Of a DNA stretch of 6,074 bases, positions 1 to 3,479 are shown one piece after another. How positions within the stretch are numbered: position 1 is the first letter of the stretch; each line of letters opens with the position of its first letter. Made by a program: the position numbers and the translations under genes. The stretch spans positions 1 to 6,074 of the forward strand of contig JANYHX010000168.1 of NCBI GenBank assembly GCA_025362155.1. Reading direction: 5' to 3'. Under the pieces are notes generated by a model. That model ran no database searches. It was not told the origin of the DNA and saw only the letters and a program-made list of their open reading frames with translations. The stretch is from Gallionella sp. (GTDB lineage: Bacteria; Pseudomonadota; Gammaproteobacteria; Burkholderiales; Gallionellaceae).

Positions 1-1
1 G

Positions 2-130
2 GCACGCTCCGCTGCCGTCGCACACGCCATCAGTGCCGCAGGTCACCCGCAATCGGGGACTTTCGCGCTTCCCGGCGTCGGGGAATCGGTCACTCATCCA
101 TCGGGCGTCGTCATTAAGCGCGTGAAATAG
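2..130 (+). CDS. C-terminal end of an unidentified upstream gene (5' truncated)
   Basis: An open frame enters from the left edge and gives 42 residues (beginning ARSAAVAHAI, ending SGVVIKRVK) before a TAG at 128-130. The final G of that TAG is the first base of the GTG that opens the next gene. A 1-base stop/start overlap of this kind is typical of translationally coupled phage genes and is the main reason to think the fragment is real. The residues are alanine-rich and then polar with a basic tail. No domain or motif can be recognised from so short a piece. By position it is probably another virion structural protein, but that is inference from the neighbours only. Its start lies outside the window. 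Confidence 0.6.
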   Translation, partial: ARSAAVAHAISAAGHPQSGTFALPGVGESVTHPSGVVIKRVK

Positions 131-1428
131 TGGCTACTTACCAAGTTACAGCCCCGGACGGGTCGCAGTACGATTTATCCGGCGATCCTAATAAAGTACA
201 GGACACCGTCCATTCCATTCTGTCACCTCAAGCAGACGCGCCGCTTATTGATACCGACAAAACCATTTCGAATATTGTCCCAGACCTGAAGCAGTTAGCC
301 GCTAATACAGTTAACATGACCCTCCTAGGAATTAAATTAGGGAGCGGCAATCCCACGGCGGCACTTCCCCAATTAATGCAAGCGGGCATGGAGGTATTTA
401 AGAACCCGAAAGCGACGGCCCAGGCCATTGCGCGGCCAGTGTTGCACCCCATTGATTACTTCCAAGAGCATCCCGTACAGCAGACATTGAACGTTTTAGG
501 AGGGGCAGGCCTTGCGGCCGAAGGGGTAGGGTCGCTACTAAACGCGGTCCCCCTAACGGAGAACCTCGTCCCGAGTATCGCACGGGTTATGGATAACCAA
601 ACCTTAAAAAGCTTCGGCGGCACGATGGGACAGTTAAAACAAATGGAGACGACCGCAGGCAGGCCGGCGCTTGAAGCGGCGGCGAAAGTTGCGAGGGATA
701 GCGGGCTCACCGATGTTTTTACGACAGCTATTGGACGAGAACAGATACTTAAATCGCTCCTTGATTTATCTGGGAAAGTCATTGGTAAATTAAGAGCCCA
801 GGCGGGCGCGGCCCCCCCGGACACGTTAACCAACATTGTCGCGAACCCTGCGATCGACAAATATCTAGGCGAAGGGTCGGCAGGAAAAGAACTTGGTGGG
901 GTTGACCGCGCTTTAAATGACATCAAAGAAATTGCAGGCCCAAATCCAACGCATGAGGATCTTGCTAACGCGGCGACCTACATCAACAAAAATGCGGCTG
1001 GCACAAAAATCTATCAGCCCGTAAACGCTGAAACCGAAGTCGCTAATATATTGAGTCGCGAAAACGACGCTGGAATCGCGCAAACTTAGGGATCAGACAA
1101 GGCAAAACAATATGTAGCGGCCCTGGACCAACAGAAACAGCTTCACCCCTTAGACCATCTGCAACAGCGTGGGGAGCTTCGGGAAGCCGGCGGTCGGGGC
1201 GGCATTGGGATTCAGATGATGCAACGCCTAGCCGATGAATTCGGGTATCGCTTAACGGCCAAAGGGGCAGAGGGGGTGCATGGGGCGTTAACCGGGAGTA
1301 TCCCGAACCTTCCTGGCTCTGTGGCTGCGGCTAGTTTGGCGGGCGGTCAGGTAGCACAACCGTCAATCTTGGATCTCATCGAACAGCTAAAACAAAAATT
1401 CAATCAGACGCAGAGCGGGAAGCCATGA
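130..1428 (+). CDS. Phage internal/ejection-type structural protein, one frame interrupted by an in-frame TAG at 1087-1089
   Basis: The frame runs from GTG at 130 to TGA at 1426-1428 and would give 432 residues if the single internal TAG (codon 320) were read as an amino acid. If the TAG terminates, the product is 319 residues. The N-terminus (ATYQVTAPDGSQYDL, residues 2-16) matches a short V-x-APDG-x-x-Y segment that I associate with phage internal virion, DNA-ejection or tail-tip proteins. Residues 106-142 hold an HPIDYFQEHP segment followed by a Gly/Ala/Leu-rich hydrophobic stretch that might insert into a membrane. The rest looks helical and Ala/Gln/Lys-rich. The 112 codons after the TAG (GSDKAKQYVAALDQQKQ..., ending QTQSGKP) keep a protein-like composition and contain no further stop until TGA. 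ATG at 1216 lies in the same frame but has no convincing ribosome site, so a separate gene there is less likely. GTG was chosen for its 1-base overlap with the upstream stop. Function is inferred. Amber readthrough, suppression, a true pseudogene or a sequencing error cannot be separated here. Confidence 0.7.
1087..1089 (+). other. In-frame amber codon inside a continuous reading frame
   Basis: This TAG is codon 320 of the frame that begins at 130, in the context CAA ACT TAG GGA TCA. The frame stays open for 112 more codons to the TGA at 1426. TAG is also used as an apparently genuine stop at 128-130 and 2338-2340, so wholesale reassignment of TAG is not supported within this window. I saw no obvious hairpin just downstream that would promote readthrough. 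Confidence 0.75.
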
Positions 1429-1432
1429 CGCC

Positions 1433-1708
1433 TTATTCGCCAGCAGGCCGTGGGGAATCACTGAGTTTTATGTCTCCGTCACTTATCTGGGCAACCACTG
1501 TTTTTTTGGATCCACGGACAGAACTTTTCACATATGGCATGCCTATCAAAATTGCTGTCCCGGGCGTAATATCTGTCATTTCCCAAATCCTTCCGGTTGT
1601 GGTTTCTAAAACATACCGCCCAGAGATAGCGTATTTGCCTGGAATTTCCGCGCGAGCGACTAACGGCAACACGAACAACGATAGAAGAAGTATCTGGAGT
1701 GTTTTCAT
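1433..1708 (-). CDS. Small predicted exported protein on the opposite strand
   Basis: The minus-strand frame starts at ATG (1708 to 1706) and ends at TAA (1435 to 1433), giving 91 residues. The N-terminus is a textbook Sec signal peptide: a Lys at position 2, a hydrophobic core (LQILLLSLFVLPLV) and an ARA cleavage site before EIPGKY. The mature part, about 70 residues, contains GRYVLETTTGRIWEM, which resembles the 'VL-D/E-T-x-TG-R-x-W' segment common in small uncharacterised bacterial and phage exported proteins. The C-terminus is polar and basic. The stop lies 4 bases from the stop of the plus-strand gene, so the two converge with no room for a terminator. No good Shine-Dalgarno sequence precedes the ATG and no clear promoter is visible. 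I do not know the function. A small exported protein transcribed against a virion operon could be a moron-type gene acting on the host envelope, but that is inference. Confidence 0.65.
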   Translation of the reverse strand: MKTLQILLLSLFVLPLVARAEIPGKYAISGRYVLETTTGRIWEMTDITPGTAILIGMPYVKSSVRGSKKTVVAQISDGDIKLSDSPRPAGE

Positions 1709-1753
1709 ACATGCGTTTTACAACAAATTCGTCCTTCTGACGAGGCCCAATCT

Positions 1754-1758
1754 AGGAG
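1754..1758 (+). promoter_or_regulatory. Shine-Dalgarno site for the gene at 1768
   Basis: AGGAG lies 9 bases before ATG 1768 in the block TAGGAGAAATATCCC. The same TAGGAGAAAT block occurs at the next gene (2338-2347), again with a 9-base spacer. It fixes the start codon and argues against a plus-strand frame running through from 1425. Confidence 0.85.
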
Positions 1759-1767
1759 AAATATCCC

Positions 1768-2340
1768 ATGTCTACGCCTGATACCTGGCCGTTCCAACTA
1801 GGCGGCACGAACATGACCGTTGCGTTCGACTACGACGCAAGCGGGAACCAGATTTATGTCGGATGGGTACAGCCTGGAACCTCTAAATCCAGGCAAGGCT
1901 GGCGTATTATGAAACAGGTTTTTAACACTTCGAACCAGTTAACAGACGTTCTTTGGCCTAGTGATTCCCCTTCATTTAATTTCATCTGGAATAACCGCTC
2001 ACTTTACGCATACACCGCTACCACGACAAGCGTCTATCCGGCCCTAATCCTGACAAGTTCCGACACGACTAGATGGGCGATTACGGTTCAGGTTGGGACG
2101 GGGAATTTAGTTACGACAGCGCAAGCGTCGGGGCCAGATGGGGCCTACGCCCCGGCAACATTTGTTTTGCAGGACACGAACGGTGCATTCTGGACCGTCA
2201 CGATCCGAGCGTCAGGCAGTTTAGTAACGACCATCGGCGGGTCTTCTGCTAGTGCGTTAAACAGTTTGCCGCTATTAGATTCGAATAACGTGACATGGCT
2301 TTTGACCGTCTCAAGAACCGGAAATTTGACCACCACATAG
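1768..2340 (+). CDS. Small phage virion-associated protein with three WxxTV...GxLxTT repeats
   Basis: This encodes 190 residues from ATG 1768 to TAG 2338-2340. The N-terminal half carries a pattern I recognise from many uncharacterised phage structural-region proteins: YDASGNQIYVGWVQPGT (residues about 23-39), then a W-x-I-x-K segment (WRIMKQ), an 'N-x-L-T-x-V-x-W' segment (NQLTDVLW) and IWNNRSLYAYT. The C-terminal half is built from three copies of a short beta-strand-like unit at residues 92-117, 130-155 and 167-190, each with a Trp, an (I/L)TV or VTI strand and a terminal G-(N/S)-L-(V/T)-TT. The period is 35-38 residues. The protein has no signal peptide, unlike its next two neighbours. 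A strong AGGAG site precedes it, and its own TAG overlaps the ribosome site of the next gene, so the two are probably translated together. The likely place is the virion surface or tail, inferred from repeats and neighbours. The biochemical role of this family is unknown to me. Confidence 0.85.
   Translation: MSTPDTWPFQLGGTNMTVAFDYDASGNQIYVGWVQPGTSKSRQGWRIMKQVFNTSNQLTDVLWPSDSPSFNFIWNNRSLYAYTATTTSVYPALILTSSDTTRWAITVQVGTGNLVTTAQASGPDGAYAPATFVLQDTNGAFWTVTIRASGSLVTTIGGSSASALNSLPLLDSNNVTWLLTVSRTGNLTTT
2041..2337 (+). repeat. Three-copy beta-type protein repeat within the 1768 gene
   Basis: Units at 2041-2118, 2155-2232 and 2266-2337 encode related segments: first ILTSSDTTRWAITV and GNLVTT, then VLQDTNGAFWTVTI and GSLVTT, then LLDSNNVTWLLTV and GNLTTT. 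DNA similarity is clearest at the ends of the units (for example GGGAATTTAGTTACGACA against GGCAGTTTAGTAACGACC). The unit looks like a hydrophobic-D-W-TV-G-L-TT beta hairpin, as in fibre or spike shafts. Confidence 0.7.
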
Positions 2341-2343
2341 GAG
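2339..2343 (+). promoter_or_regulatory. Shine-Dalgarno site overlapping the upstream stop codon
   Basis: AGGAG begins inside the TAG stop (2338-2340) of the preceding gene and lies 9 bases before ATG 2353. Stop and ribosome site sharing bases implies translational coupling. It also supports 2338 being a real stop even though both genes lie in the same frame. Confidence 0.85.
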
Positions 2344-2352
2344 AAATTTAAC

Positions 2353-3468
2353 ATGAAAAAGATACTGGCACTATTAGGGGTACTTCCATCACTCGCGTTA
2401 GCGGGGGTGCATGTTCAAAACGGCGATACGTCCGCAGCTCTCGGCTCGGTCAATATCTTTCCTTCCAGCATGACCATTAGGAACTCGGGCAATGACAACA
2501 AACCGCTTTTGCGGCTTGATACAACCGATACAGTCAATAACCCCGGAGCGATCATTATTTTTTCGTCTGGAACAGGCGTTCCGTTGTCGATTAACAGTCA
2601 AGGGATCGGAGACGGAGCGGTTCAAGACGAATTCGGTGGGGCGGTAAACATCCGCCAAACTGTTTTTGGCGATGGGCTAGTCATTGTGTCGAGCTATACA
2701 GATGCTCAAGGGGGAAGTTCTGACCTTCTCATTCTAGACCGTAATGTGGCCCGGAACGATCCCATTATCCGAGTATTCAAAGCCGCCTTTAACTCTGCAC
2801 CAGAAATGAGGTGGGATTCACCCGCTCCTAACATGGAAATGGTTGCAACATCAAGCGATAACGCGCATGGACGCGGAAAATGGGAACCATTTGCTACAGG
2901 TTTCGCTAGTGAAATTCTGCAAGTTAACAGTCGGTCTTGGGATAACTCAACCTTTGAGAACGTCGCTTATTGGGAGCCACTGAGTATTCAGCCTAGCGTT
3001 GCGTCTCCGGGTCTATACTTGCGGGCGCAGGATCTAACCAATGATTCAGGGATTCTCACATCCTCTTCTACGGCTGGCGTTAATTTCTTTACATTAAACG
3101 GGCATACGGTCGGTATTCGCGGCCCTGCGAACGTTGCATCTGGTTCCTGGCTTTTTACATTGCCTAGCACATTCGCTAATGCGGGACAAGTTCTATATCA
3201 AACGACAAGCTCGACCCCGTTCAGCTGGGAATTTACAACAGCCGGAACAACCGGAAATTCTCTGCGGTACAATTCGGGTAGCCCCCCGACGTGGGGAACG
3301 CCGCAACTAACCTCTCAGACGAAAACGCAAATTGCGGCGATTACTCCGAGTGCGGTCGGGCAAATGTACTATTGCTCCGACTGCGCGACGCTGGCAAATT
3401 GCGTAAGTACAGGGACAGTTGTCGGATCATTTTCTTCCCCTATTAATACTGGGACTCCTTGTCAATAA
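2353..3468 (+). CDS. Exported fibre/adhesin-like protein with C-terminal cysteine cluster
   Basis: This encodes 371 residues from ATG 2353 to TAA 3466-3468, which is followed directly by a second TAA. Residues 1-17 (MKKILALLGVLPSLALA) form a clear Sec signal peptide with an ALA cleavage site before GVHVQ. The mature protein is rich in Ser, Thr, Asn and Gly with alternating hydrophobic residues, as in beta-solenoid or fibre proteins. Near residues 270-290 it has 'LPSTFANAGQVLYQT', similar to the LP-x-x-x-NAG-x-VL segment repeated in tail-fibre proteins. The last part holds LTSQTKTQIAAITPSAVGQ followed by all four cysteines of the protein, at 341, 344, 350 and 370 (C-x2-C-x5-C-x19-C). These could form disulfides after export or bind a metal. 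A strong AGGAG site and the close neighbours place it in the same operon as the 1768 and 3480 genes. Receptor binding is a reasonable guess. A cell-surface protein rather than a virion protein is the main alternative because of the signal peptide. Confidence 0.8.
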   Translation: MKKILALLGVLPSLALAGVHVQNGDTSAALGSVNIFPSSMTIRNSGNDNKPLLRLDTTDTVNNPGAIIIFSSGTGVPLSINSQGIGDGAVQDEFGGAVNIRQTVFGDGLVIVSSYTDAQGGSSDLLILDRNVARNDPIIRVFKAAFNSAPEMRWDSPAPNMEMVATSSDNAHGRGKWEPFATGFASEILQVNSRSWDNSTFENVAYWEPLSIQPSVASPGLYLRAQDLTNDSGILTSSSTAGVNFFTLNGHTVGIRGPANVASGSWLFTLPSTFANAGQVLYQTTSSTPFSWEFTTAGTTGNSLRYNSGSPPTWGTPQLTSQTKTQIAAITPSAVGQMYYCSDCATLANCVSTGTVVGSFSSPINTGTPCQ

Positions 3469-3479
3469 TAAAACATCCC

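Noticed and set aside
456..926. Minus-strand 156-residue frame
   Set aside because: It is fully inside the 130 gene on the other strand, has no recognisable motif or ribosome site, and is Ser/Ala/Pro-rich as expected from an antisense shadow.
1216..1428. A separate 70-residue gene starting at ATG 1216
   Set aside because: It is in the same frame as the 130 gene with no stop between 1090 and 1216, and no convincing ribosome site precedes it. It is better read as the C-terminus beyond the internal TAG.
1709..1767. Divergent promoter between the minus-strand gene and the 1768 gene
   Set aside because: No pair of -35 and -10 boxes with reasonable spacing could be found on either strand in these 59 bases.
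1425..1781. Plus-strand 118-residue frame starting in an ATGA overlap with the upstream stop
   Set aside because: It lies opposite the 1433-1708 minus-strand gene, which has a much better signal peptide and a recognisable segment. It also runs through the ribosome site and start of the 1768 gene. The ATGA overlap keeps it as a minor alternative.
130..3468. Genome-wide reassignment of TAG to glutamine
   Set aside because: TAG closes the gene at 128-130 in a stop/start overlap, and the TAG at 2338-2340 is followed by a strong ribosome site and a signal peptide. At least some TAGs therefore act as stops here.
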